DNA of 64,000 nt from Clavibacter sp. VKM Ac-2873 (GTDB lineage: Bacteria; Actinomycetota; Actinomycetes; Actinomycetales; Microbacteriaceae): the NCBI RefSeq assembly GCF_015351075.1, contig NZ_JADKRS010000003.1, positions 124,001-188,000 on the forward strand. Direction: 5' to 3'. The translations under genes and the position numbers were made by a program. Shown here in pieces: positions 26,901-34,394 of this stretch. A model generated the notes under the pieces. It did not search any database. It was not told where the DNA came from and saw only the letters and a program-made list of their open reading frames with translations. Numbering within the stretch: position 1 is the stretch's first letter; the number at the start of each line of letters is the position of its first letter.

Positions 26901-27362
26901 ATGACCGACGACGACAGCTCCTCCCGCGGCGGCTGGCTGGGCGGATCCTTCGCCCAGAAGGCCATCGACCCCCTGCTCCGCGCGGTGCGCGCCGAGATCG
27001 ACTCGGCGAAGCGCGAGATCGGCGAGCGCGCCCGGTCCGCCCGCTCGGGCGCCATCATGCTCGGCGCGGGCGTCGCGCTCGCCCTCGTGTCGCTGGGGCT
27101 CCTCGCCGCGGTGATCGTGGCGCTCCTGCTGCTCGCGCTGCCGCTGTGGGCGGCGACGCTGATCACGCTGGCGCTGTTCGGCATCGCGACCGCGGTCGTC
27201 GTGCGGGTCGGCCTCGCGCGGCTCTCCCGCGGGGTGCCGCCCGTGCCGTCGGACACGCTGCACCACGCGCGCGACCGCATGCGCCCGGGCGACCGGGGCG
27301 CGACCGGCGACGGGTCCGACGGGCCGACCGGCCCCGCCGGATCCGCGCCCACCCCCGCCTGA
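26901..27362 (+). CDS. Holin-superfamily (DUF1469-like) membrane protein
   Basis: 153 residues. An amphipathic Arg/Glu-rich helix (LLRAVRAEIDSAKREIGERA) precedes two hydrophobic segments at about residues 50-75 and 78-104, then an acidic, Gly/Pro-rich tail. This matches the actinobacterial putative holin superfamily III/DUF1469 proteins, which are chromosomal envelope proteins and not phage lysis genes. No phage genes are nearby. The position after the Asp23 operon suggests a shared envelope role. Confidence 0.75.
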   Translation: MTDDDSSSRGGWLGGSFAQKAIDPLLRAVRAEIDSAKREIGERARSARSGAIMLGAGVALALVSLGLLAAVIVALLLLALPLWAATLITLALFGIATAVVVRVGLARLSRGVPPVPSDTLHHARDRMRPGDRGATGDGSDGPTGPAGSAPTPA

Positions 27363-27502
27363 CGCCCGTCGCCGCGCCCGCCCGCCGCCCGCCCCCCCCT
27401 GTGGACGCCGGGCGGTGCGGCACAGGGGCCTCACGTACGGTGGCCGTTCACGCCCGCTCGGCCCGGCGGCACCACGCGTCGCCATCAGGCCGTCGGACAA
27501 AC

Positions 27503-27550
27503 GCAGACCGCCATCCACCGGATCCATCGCCCGCCATGCGGGCGGTCTGC
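27503..27550 (+). promoter_or_regulatory. Structured 5' leader hairpins before DUF1906 gene
   Basis: GCAGACCGCC (27503-27512) pairs perfectly with GGCGGTCTGC (27541-27550), and inside it GCCCGC-CAT-GCGGGC (27529-27543) offers an alternative stem sharing the GGC at 27541-27543. The two stems are mutually exclusive. They lie 29 nt before the start codon. No known riboswitch class is recognised. The rest of the 216-nt gap shows no gene. Confidence 0.4.
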
Positions 27551-27578
27551 TCGGTGGTCCGGCATGGGAGGCACACGA

Positions 27579-28829
27579 ATGAACCAGTCCCGACGCTCCG
27601 TCCTGTCCCGACGCTCCGTCCTGGGCGGCGCACTCGCCGCCGTCCCCGTCGCCCTGGTGGCCGCGGGCCCCGCGCACGCCGACGAGGCCACCACCCCCGC
27701 CCCCGCGACCCCGATCCCCGAGGTCCCGCTCGCGTCCAACGGCCGCCCGGTCGTCCGCGACATCCAGAGGAAGCTCGTCCAGCGCTACGGCACCCGCACG
27801 GGCTTCCCCGCCGTCACCACCGACGGCGTGTGGACCGGCGACTCCCACAAGGCCCTCATCCACGCGCTCCAGCTGGAGATGGGCATCGACGAGGCCACCG
27901 CCAACGGCGTGATGGGCCCGCTCACCCGCACGACGCTGCAGAAGCAGGCGACGCTCACCGTGGGATCCGCCGACACCACCGGCTACCTCGTGCACCTGCT
28001 CCAGGCCTCGCTCGTGGTGATGAGCACGTGGGACGGCCCGGTCGACGGCACGTTCTCCGCCGAGCAGGGCGTGCGCGTCTCCCAGTTCCAGCGCACGGTC
28101 GGGCTCCCCGAGACCGGCCGCGGCGACTACCGCACGTGGGCCGGCCTGCTCGCGAGCAACGGCGACCCGACGCGACCGGGCAACGCGGCCGACGGCATCA
28201 CCGTCATCACGGCCGAGCGCGCGAAGACCCTGAAGGACGCCGGCTACACGATCGTCGGCCGCTACCTCACCGACTCCGACCGCCCGGACGCGCTGGCGAA
28301 GCGCATCGTGGACGGCGAGCTCGAGGCGATCTTCGCGGGCGGCCTGAAGGTGTTCCCGATCTTCCAGGAGGGCGGCACCGACACCACGTACTTCTCGTAC
28401 GACCTCGGGGTGCGCGCGGCCGGCCGGGCCGACGACGCGGCCCGCCGCCTCGGCTTCCTGCCCGGCACCACCATCTACTACGCGGTCGACTTCGACGCCA
28501 CGCGCGACGAGGTCGAGACGTTCCTCGAGCCGTACTTCCGCGGGATCCACGCGGAGCTCGCCCGCCGCGCCAGCGCCTACCGCGTGGGCGTGTACGCCGG
28601 CCGCCGCATCTGCTGCACGCTCGCGGCCGCGCACCTCACCGAGCTCAGCTACGTGGCCGACATGTCCACCGGCTGGGGCGCGAACCTCGGCGTCAAGATC
28701 CCGGAGAACTGGGCGTTCGACCAGATCCTCGAGCACACGATCGGCGCGGGCGACCAGGCGTTCGACATCGACACGAACGTCGTCTCCGGCCGCGACGCCG
28801 GCCAGGACAGGGTCCAGCCGCGCAGCTGA
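27579..28829 (+). CDS. Tat-exported peptidoglycan-binding protein with DUF1906 glycoside hydrolase-like domain
   Basis: 416 residues. A twin-arginine signal (LSRRSVLGGALAAVPVA, cut near AHA) leads to two peptidoglycan-binding-like repeats (about residues 45-125 and 130-200), the second with VSQFQRTVGLPETG. The C-terminal domain (about 215-416) is the Rv2525c-like DUF1906 fold: YTIVGRYLTDSDRPD, KVFPIFQEGGTDTTYFS, TTIYYAVDFDAT and YRVGVYAGRRICC, resembling GH25 lysozyme barrels. It should act in the cell wall. ATG at 27579 has GGGAGG seven bases upstream; an ATG at 27564 is less likely. Confidence 0.88.
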   Translation: MNQSRRSVLSRRSVLGGALAAVPVALVAAGPAHADEATTPAPATPIPEVPLASNGRPVVRDIQRKLVQRYGTRTGFPAVTTDGVWTGDSHKALIHALQLEMGIDEATANGVMGPLTRTTLQKQATLTVGSADTTGYLVHLLQASLVVMSTWDGPVDGTFSAEQGVRVSQFQRTVGLPETGRGDYRTWAGLLASNGDPTRPGNAADGITVITAERAKTLKDAGYTIVGRYLTDSDRPDALAKRIVDGELEAIFAGGLKVFPIFQEGGTDTTYFSYDLGVRAAGRADDAARRLGFLPGTTIYYAVDFDATRDEVETFLEPYFRGIHAELARRASAYRVGVYAGRRICCTLAAAHLTELSYVADMSTGWGANLGVKIPENWAFDQILEHTIGAGDQAFDIDTNVVSGRDAGQDRVQPRS

Positions 28830-28852
28830 TCCGCCCGACGCGAGGCGACCCA

Positions 28853-28902
28853 CGGGGCCGCCCGGACGATTCCCCCTCCTGGGGGACGCCCGGGCGGCCC
28901 CG
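28853..28902 (+). terminator. Long hairpin terminator after DUF1906 gene
   Basis: CGGGGCCGCCCGG (28853-28865) pairs with CCGGGCGGCCCCG (28890-28902), with an inner TCCCCC/GGGGGA stem. It is one of the strongest hairpins in the window and ends only 18 nt before the next start codon. Confidence 0.8.
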
Positions 28903-28920
28903 TTCCTGTCGGATGGACGC

Positions 28921-30339
28921 ATGGCCCCGTCATCGCCCCGACCGCCCCGTCCATCCCGTCGTGCACGCGCCGCGACCGCCCTCGCGCTCGCCGCCGTGAC
29001 CGCCCTGGCGACCGCGTGCTCCGCGTCCCCCGCGGAGCCGGCGACGCCCGCGCCGGCGGCCGAGCCGGTGGTGCTGCCGGGATCGCTGGTGGGCCAGCAG
29101 GCGCAGTGGCTGCTCGACACGGTGAACGCGGAGGACGCGGTGCCCGTGCAGGAGACCGGCGAGCGCCTGGCGCAGGTGATGCTCGACGCGGCGTCGGCGG
29201 AGGACATCGCGGCCGTGCTCGAGCAGGTGCGCGCCGGCCGCCCCTGGACCGCGACCGCGCACGAGGAGCAGGGCCCGCGGTCGGTGACGACCATCACCAG
29301 CGCGGACGCCGGCGCCTTCGACATGCAGGTCGCGGTCGACGACGCGGGGCTCATCCAGGGCCTGTTCTTCGGCGAGGCGGAGGGCGACCGCGAGCCCGCG
29401 ACCAGCTGGGCGGAGCTGGAGGAGCAGGCCGCGGCGCTCGGCGGCGACGTGTCGCTCACCGTCACGCACGCATCCGGCGGGGAGCTCGGCGAGCGGATCC
29501 TCGAGGTGCTGCCCGACGGGGTGCGGTCGACGGACGCGCGGCCCATCGGATCCATCGTGAAGCTCTACGTGCTCGGCGCGCTCGTCGAGGCCGTGGAGGC
29601 CGGCCGCATCGGCTGGGACGACCCGCTCACCGTCACCGACGACGTGCGCAGCCTCCCCTCCGGCGAGCTCCAGGACGCCCCGACGGGCACCGTCGTGAGC
29701 GTGCGCGAGGCCGCGGGGAAGATGATCTCGATCAGCGACAACACGGCCACCGACATGGTCATCCGGGCCGTCGGGCGCGAGCGGGTCGAGGCGGCGCTCG
29801 CGGACCTCGGCCACTCGGATCCGCCGCGCAACGTGCCGCTCATGACCACGCGCGACCTCTTCCGCATCGGGTGGCAGGACGACGGCGCGCTCCTGGCCCG
29901 CTGGGCCGACGGCGACGCGGCCGAGCGGCGCGCGCTCCTCGACGCGTTGCCCGGCGGGACCGTCGATGTGCCGGTCGCCGCGGTCACGGACGTGGTGTGG
30001 ACCCGCGGCGCGGACTGGTTCGCGACCCCCGACGACATCGCCCGCGCGCACCTGCGCCTCGCCGAGCTGGCGGCGACGCCCGCCGGGGAGCCCGTGCGCG
30101 GGATCCTCGCGGCGAACCCCGGCCTGCCCGACCCGGAGCGCTTCGACCACGTGGCGTTCAAGGGCGGCAGCTCGGTGGGCACGCTCGCGCTGTCCTACCT
30201 CGTCGACGGCGGGGACGGGACGTGGACCGTGGTCGTGCAGGCCGCGGCGCGCGCGACGTCCGACCTCGAGCGGCAGTCGGCCTACGCGGGCCTCGCCGCC
30301 GACGCCGCGGCCCTGCTGGCGGACGGATCCCGTGGTTGA
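28921..30339 (+). CDS. Lipoprotein with class A beta-lactamase-like serine hydrolase domain
   Basis: 472 residues. Signal peptide with lipobox near TACS (about residue 38), then a cystatin-like/Cpe-type N-terminal region (about 50-170) and a penicillin-binding fold domain. SxxK is GSIVK (about residue 210), SDN is ISDNTATDM, and the third motif reads KGG (FKGGSS) where beta-lactamases have K-[ST]-G. The Glu166-like loop is not evident. Probably a cell-wall peptidase or degenerate beta-lactamase homologue like those of mycobacteria, not a resistance enzyme (inference). The start follows a strong hairpin by 18 nt, so its own promoter is hard to place; a later start is possible but would lose the signal. 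Confidence 0.83.
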   Translation: MAPSSPRPPRPSRRARAATALALAAVTALATACSASPAEPATPAPAAEPVVLPGSLVGQQAQWLLDTVNAEDAVPVQETGERLAQVMLDAASAEDIAAVLEQVRAGRPWTATAHEEQGPRSVTTITSADAGAFDMQVAVDDAGLIQGLFFGEAEGDREPATSWAELEEQAAALGGDVSLTVTHASGGELGERILEVLPDGVRSTDARPIGSIVKLYVLGALVEAVEAGRIGWDDPLTVTDDVRSLPSGELQDAPTGTVVSVREAAGKMISISDNTATDMVIRAVGRERVEAALADLGHSDPPRNVPLMTTRDLFRIGWQDDGALLARWADGDAAERRALLDALPGGTVDVPVAAVTDVVWTRGADWFATPDDIARAHLRLAELAATPAGEPVRGILAANPGLPDPERFDHVAFKGGSSVGTLALSYLVDGGDGTWTVVVQAAARATSDLERQSAYAGLAADAAALLADGSRG

Positions 30340-30375
30340 CTCCGAGTGCGGCGGGGGCCGCGCGAGGGGAGCACG

Positions 30376-30432
30376 ATGACGACGGACCGCGCATCCGGCA
30401 CAGCCACGAGCACGGGCGGCACCGGTGCCTGA
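30376..30432 (+). CDS. Possible 18-residue leader peptide coupled to DUF2207 gene
   Basis: ATG at 30376 follows GGGGAGCACG and reads 18 Thr/Ala/Gly-rich codons to TGA at 30432. It overlaps the GTG of the DUF2207 gene by 8 nt. The ribosome site is better than that of the downstream gene, so it may serve translational coupling. Could equally be chance. Confidence 0.3.
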   Translation: MTTDRASGTATSTGGTGA

Positions 30433-32245
30433 GCGCACGGGTCGCCGACCCGCGACGGCCGGCCGCGCCGCCCGGATCCGCGTGGCCGTCGTCGCCGCGC
30501 TGCTGACCGCGCTCGCGATCCCCCTCGGCCTCGCCGCCTCGGCGCACGCCGCCGTGGACGACTTCTCGTTCCGGTCCTTCGACGCGGTCTACCGGCTGTC
30601 GGCCGACGCGGACGGCCGCTCCGTGCTCCGCACCACCGAGACGCTCGTGGCCGAGTTCCCCGACCGGGACCAGAACCGCGGGATCCGCCGCGAGCTGGTC
30701 GAGGGCTACGACGGCCACCCCACCGGCCTCCGCGTGCTCTCCGTCACCGACGGCGCGGGAGCCCCGCGCGCCTACGAGTCCGAGTCGGACGACGGCGCGC
30801 TCGTGCTCACCATCGCCGACGACGACGCGTACGTGCGGGGCGAGCAGACCTACGTCATCGAGTACGAGCAGCACGACGTGACCCGCGCCTACTCCGACAC
30901 GGACGCCGACGAGTTCTACTGGGACGTCAACGGCCTCGGCTGGGCGCAGCCGTTCGGGCGGGTGACGGCGACCGTCGAGATCGCGCCGGAGCTCCTCGGC
31001 CGGCTCACCGGCGGGGCGGACGCGGCCTCCGGGCCCGCCGGCGCGGACGGGCCCGCGGACATCACCCGCACCGACACGGGGTTCCAGGCGAGCGCGACCG
31101 ACCTCGGGGCGCGCGAGAACCTCAGCCTCTCCATCGGGTTCGAACCCGGCACGTTCACGCCGCGCGACGCATCGTTCCTGGGGGCGCCGTGGCCCTCGCT
31201 GTCGCTCCTCGGCGCGCTGATCGCGCTGGCCGCCGCCGCGGGCGCCCTGGTCCTCCGTCGCCGGCGCCTCGCCGACGGTCCCGGAGGCGGCACGATCGTC
31301 GCCCAGTACGACCCGCCGGAGGGCGTCGGCGTGCTGGTCTCCGCGGTGATCTCGGGCAACGCATCCCGGGCGACCACCGCGCTCCTGCTCGACCTCGCGG
31401 TGCGCGGCGCGGTGCGGATCCTGGAGCGGGACGGCGGGCGGAAGCCGGCGTTCTCCCTGGAGCTCGTGGATCCGTCGCGCGTCACCGACCCCGACGAGCG
31501 GGCGTTCCTCGACGCCGTCTTCGGCGACGGCGCGGGCGCCGGCGCGGTGAAGGAGCTCAAGCGCTCCGACGCGAAGGCGGCGACGCGGATCCAGAAGCTC
31601 ATGGCCGGGGTCGCGACCCGCACGGTGGACGACGGCCTGCGGAAGCCGCTGCCGATGCGCGAGATGGTGCTCCTGATCCTCGGGGCGGCCGTCGGCGTGG
31701 GCGCGGCGATCGCGTTCGCCGTGCTGTCGCTCGTGCAGGCGTTCGGCGGCCGGGTCGTGATCGCGTTCCTCGTGGTGGCCGTGCTCGCGCTCGTCGTGAC
31801 GATCGTGGCGCTCCTGAAGCGCCCGCTGACGGAGCGCGGCGTGGCGCTCCGCGACCACCTGGCGGGGCTCCGCGAGTTCATCCGGCTGGCCGAGGCCGAC
31901 CGGATCCGCATGCTGCAGTCCCCCGCGGGCGCCGAGCGGCAGGACCTCCCGCGCGACGAGCGCGACGTGCTGCGCCTCACCGAGGAGCTGCTGCCGTACG
32001 CCGCGTTGTTCGGCCAGGAGGAGGAGTGGGCCGACGAGCTCGGCCGCCGCTACGAGCGCGAGCGGGACCGACCGGGCTGGTACTCCGGGCAGGCGCCGTT
32101 CGCGCCCGCCGTGTTCGCGTCGAGCCTCGGCTCGGTGTCGTCGAGCATGCACGGCGCGTACTCCGGCTCGAGCTCGAGCGGCGGATCCACGGGAGGCACG
32201 ACCTCCGGTGGCGGCGGTGGAGGCGGCGGGGGCGGCGGGGTCTGA
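30425..32245 (+). CDS. DUF2207 membrane protein with Gly-rich C-terminus
   Basis: 606 residues. Signal peptide (cut near AHAAVDD), an extracellular DUF2207 domain (about residues 40-245) with LSADADGRSVLRTTETLV and QNRGIRRELV, a membrane helix near 260-280, and a cytoplasmic part. A further helix pair at about 415-465 follows, and a tail of Ser/Gly ends in eleven Gly. The family is common in Actinobacteria and its function is not known. GTG at 30425 is the start nearest to the signal peptide. Confidence 0.88.
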   Translation: MPERTGRRPATAGRAARIRVAVVAALLTALAIPLGLAASAHAAVDDFSFRSFDAVYRLSADADGRSVLRTTETLVAEFPDRDQNRGIRRELVEGYDGHPTGLRVLSVTDGAGAPRAYESESDDGALVLTIADDDAYVRGEQTYVIEYEQHDVTRAYSDTDADEFYWDVNGLGWAQPFGRVTATVEIAPELLGRLTGGADAASGPAGADGPADITRTDTGFQASATDLGARENLSLSIGFEPGTFTPRDASFLGAPWPSLSLLGALIALAAAAGALVLRRRRLADGPGGGTIVAQYDPPEGVGVLVSAVISGNASRATTALLLDLAVRGAVRILERDGGRKPAFSLELVDPSRVTDPDERAFLDAVFGDGAGAGAVKELKRSDAKAATRIQKLMAGVATRTVDDGLRKPLPMREMVLLILGAAVGVGAAIAFAVLSLVQAFGGRVVIAFLVVAVLALVVTIVALLKRPLTERGVALRDHLAGLREFIRLAEADRIRMLQSPAGAERQDLPRDERDVLRLTEELLPYAALFGQEEEWADELGRRYERERDRPGWYSGQAPFAPAVFASSLGSVSSSMHGAYSGSSSSGGSTGGTTSGGGGGGGGGGGV

Positions 32246-32250
32246 GCCGC

Positions 32251-32278
32251 GGAGCCGTCACCGGCCGGCGGCGGCTCC
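32251..32278. terminator. Hairpin at convergent gene ends
   Basis: GGAGCCG pairs with CGGCTCC around an inner CCGGCCGG. It lies where the DUF2207 gene and the salicylate synthase gene converge, 12 nt apart, and overlaps the end of the latter. Confidence 0.55.
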
Positions 32279-33682
32279 CCGGGGGGCACGGGAGCCGATG
32301 CCGCCCCCGTCCACGGCCTGCGCCCCGCGGCCGGGTTCGCGGGCGTGCACGACGTGGTCCGCGATGCTCGCCAGCTTCTCGCGCGTCTCCTCCAGCTCGC
32401 GCGTCGGACGGGACGCCCCGACGACGCCCGCGCCGGCCTGCATCCACGTCGCGCCGCCGCGCCGGAACAGCGTGCGCAGCACCAGCGCCGCGTCGAGGGC
32501 GCCGTCCGCGTCGATCCGGAGGACCGCGCCCGCGTACAGGCCGCGGTCGTGGCCCTCCAGCCGGCGGATGAGGTCGAACGCCGCGCGCTTGGGGACGCCC
32601 GAGGCGGTGACCGCGGGGAACAGCGCGGCCAGCGCGTCCCAGGAGGTGAGGCCGTCGGCGAGCTCGCCCGCCACGCGGGAGGCCAGGTGCTGCACGGTGC
32701 CGCGCTCCTCCACCACCATGAACTCCTCGACGCGCACGCTGCCCGGGCGGCACACGGGCGCCATCTCCTCCACGGCGAGCTTCACCGAGATGGCGTGCTC
32801 GTGGATCTCCTTCGCGTCCGCCAGGAGCTCCTCGCGCAGCCGCCGGGACTCGACGGGGTCGGCGACGAGTGCCCGCGTGCCGGCGAGCGGCTGGGTGCGG
32901 ACGGTGCCCCGGGCATCCACCGCCACGACGATCTCGGGGCTGAAGCCCACCGCCTCCACGCCGCCGAGACCCAGCAGGTAGGAGCGGGCGGGCGTGTTCG
33001 CCCGGCGTCCGCGCACGAACGTGGCGGGCAGGTCCACCTCGCCCGCGACGGGCACGCGACGGGACACGACGACCTTCTGGAGCTCCCCCGCGTGGATGGC
33101 CGCGATGCCCGAGGCGACCGCCGCCAGGTAGCGCACGCGGCCCTCCTCGGGATCCGCGGCGCCGGGGTGCTCGGGCGCAGGCGCGAGGGCGGCGGGCTCG
33201 GCGACGGGCTCGACGGCGCCGAGGATCCGGGCGACCTCCGCCGCCTCCCGCGCGTCGCCCGAGCGGACGGTCGCGAGGCCGTCCGCGATGGTGACCTCCG
33301 TGCGCGGCAGGATCACGTGCAGGAGCTCCCCCGCGTCGGCGGCGACCGGGAGGCCCGCGTGCGCGCGCGCCAGCTCGAAGGACGCGGTGCCGTAGGCGCG
33401 CCCGCGGCCCGGGCCGAGCCCGTCGAGCAGCCCGTCCACCACGCGCAGCGGCTGCTCCCGCCACGGCACGACCACGTCGTCCTCGTCGGCGACGCGCAGG
33501 CGCACGACCCGCCGGTCGACCACGACCTCGGCCCACGCGCCGATCGCGCAGGAGAACCGCCCGGCCTCCTCGAGGATCACGTGCGGCTGGTGGCGGAAGG
33601 CCCGCGCGAGGTCGGCGACGGCGCCGAGCGGGTCGCGGGTGATCCGCACCTCGGCGACGCGGGTGACGGGGGCTGCGGGCAT
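32258..33682 (-). CDS. Salicylate synthase (MbtI/Irp9 type)
   Basis: Converts chorismate through isochorismate to salicylate, the cap of the metallophore; 474 residues. The chorismate-binding fold is clear: HAGELQKVVVSRRV (catalytic Lys), GFSPEIVV, PLAGTRALVADP, LLADAKEIHEHAISVKL (Mg-binding Glu), and VTASGVPKRAAFDLI. A one-enzyme salicylate synthase is favoured over isochorismate synthase because no separate pyruvate lyase is encoded in the cluster. GAAGGAG precedes the ATG. Last gene of the minus-strand arm (ligase, PPTase, synthase). Confidence 0.92.
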   Translation of the reverse strand: MPAAPVTRVAEVRITRDPLGAVADLARAFRHQPHVILEEAGRFSCAIGAWAEVVVDRRVVRLRVADEDDVVVPWREQPLRVVDGLLDGLGPGRGRAYGTASFELARAHAGLPVAADAGELLHVILPRTEVTIADGLATVRSGDAREAAEVARILGAVEPVAEPAALAPAPEHPGAADPEEGRVRYLAAVASGIAAIHAGELQKVVVSRRVPVAGEVDLPATFVRGRRANTPARSYLLGLGGVEAVGFSPEIVVAVDARGTVRTQPLAGTRALVADPVESRRLREELLADAKEIHEHAISVKLAVEEMAPVCRPGSVRVEEFMVVEERGTVQHLASRVAGELADGLTSWDALAALFPAVTASGVPKRAAFDLIRRLEGHDRGLYAGAVLRIDADGALDAALVLRTLFRRGGATWMQAGAGVVGASRPTRELEETREKLASIADHVVHAREPGRGAQAVDGGGIGSRAPRGAAAGR

Positions 33683-33692
33683 GGGGGCTCCT

Positions 33693-34394
33693 TCAGGCGG
33701 GACGGGGGACGGCGGACGGGATGCGGGGGACGGCGAGCCACGCGCACGTGAGGACGAGGCCCTCGGCGACGCGCCAGCTGCCGCGGTAGGCGGGGAACGG
33801 GACGGGGCCGGGCGCGCGCCGGCGGGCGGTGAACGCGCCGCCGGGGTGGAGCGTCACGTGGAGGTCCGCGAAGCCGAGCCACTCGCGGTACCGCGCGTAG
33901 TGCGCCTTGCCCACGGACTCCTTGGCGCTGAAGAGCACGCAGTCGGCGTGCACGTCGGTGCCGAGCGGCGGATGCGGAGCGAGCTCGTCCGCCCACCCGA
34001 CGACGTCCCGGGCCTCCGCGGGGAGGGGCGCGTGCGGCTCGGCGTCGATCCCGATGGTGCGCAGCGCGTCCCGGCCCGCGACGACGGCGGCCCGGTAGCC
34101 GGCGCAGTGCGTGAGGCTGCCGATGACGCCGCGGGGCCAGACGGGGTCGCCGCCCCGGCCCTTCGGGATCGCGACGAGGGGGGATCCGGGGGCGTCGGCC
34201 GCGGCCTCCCCGGCGAGGACCTGGAGCGCGGCGAGCGCGGTGCGCGCGCAGGCCCGGGTCGCCGCGAACTCGCGTCGGCGCGAGGGCACCGCGCGGGCCA
34301 CGGCGCTCGCCTCGGTCGGGTGCATGGGGTGCTCGCGGGCGGGCCCGCGCTCCTCCGCCAGGACGGCGCCCGCGGGGAGGATCGCGTCAAGCAC
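33693..34394 (-). CDS. Sfp/EntD-type 4'-phosphopantetheinyl transferase
   Basis: Activates the carrier domains of the NRPSs by adding the phosphopantetheine arm; about 233 residues. GSLTHCAGYRAAVV, TIGIDAEPHAPL (Mg-binding GIDxE) and LFSAKESVGKAHY (KESxxKA) are the Sfp/EntD signatures. GTG at 34394 starts VLDAILPAG, the usual beginning of EntD-like proteins, and overlaps the ligase stop by 8 nt; ATG at 34412 is also possible. It lies 10 nt before the salicylate synthase gene. Confidence 0.9.
   Translation of the reverse strand: MLDAILPAGAVLAEERGPAREHPMHPTEASAVARAVPSRRREFAATRACARTALAALQVLAGEAAADAPGSPLVAIPKGRGGDPVWPRGVIGSLTHCAGYRAAVVAGRDALRTIGIDAEPHAPLPAEARDVVGWADELAPHPPLGTDVHADCVLFSAKESVGKAHYARYREWLGFADLHVTLHPGGAFTARRRAPGPVPFPAYRGSWRVAEGLVLTCAWLAVPRIPSAVPRPA

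Noticed and set aside
26901-27362. Possible prophage remnant because of the holin-like protein
   Set aside because: No integrase, terminase, capsid, tail or lysin genes are nearby. This holin superfamily is widespread as ordinary chromosomal genes.
28921-30339. Beta-lactamase resistance gene
   Set aside because: The third motif is KGG and no Glu166-type loop is evident; the lipoprotein with an N-terminal extra domain looks like a wall-associated homologue.
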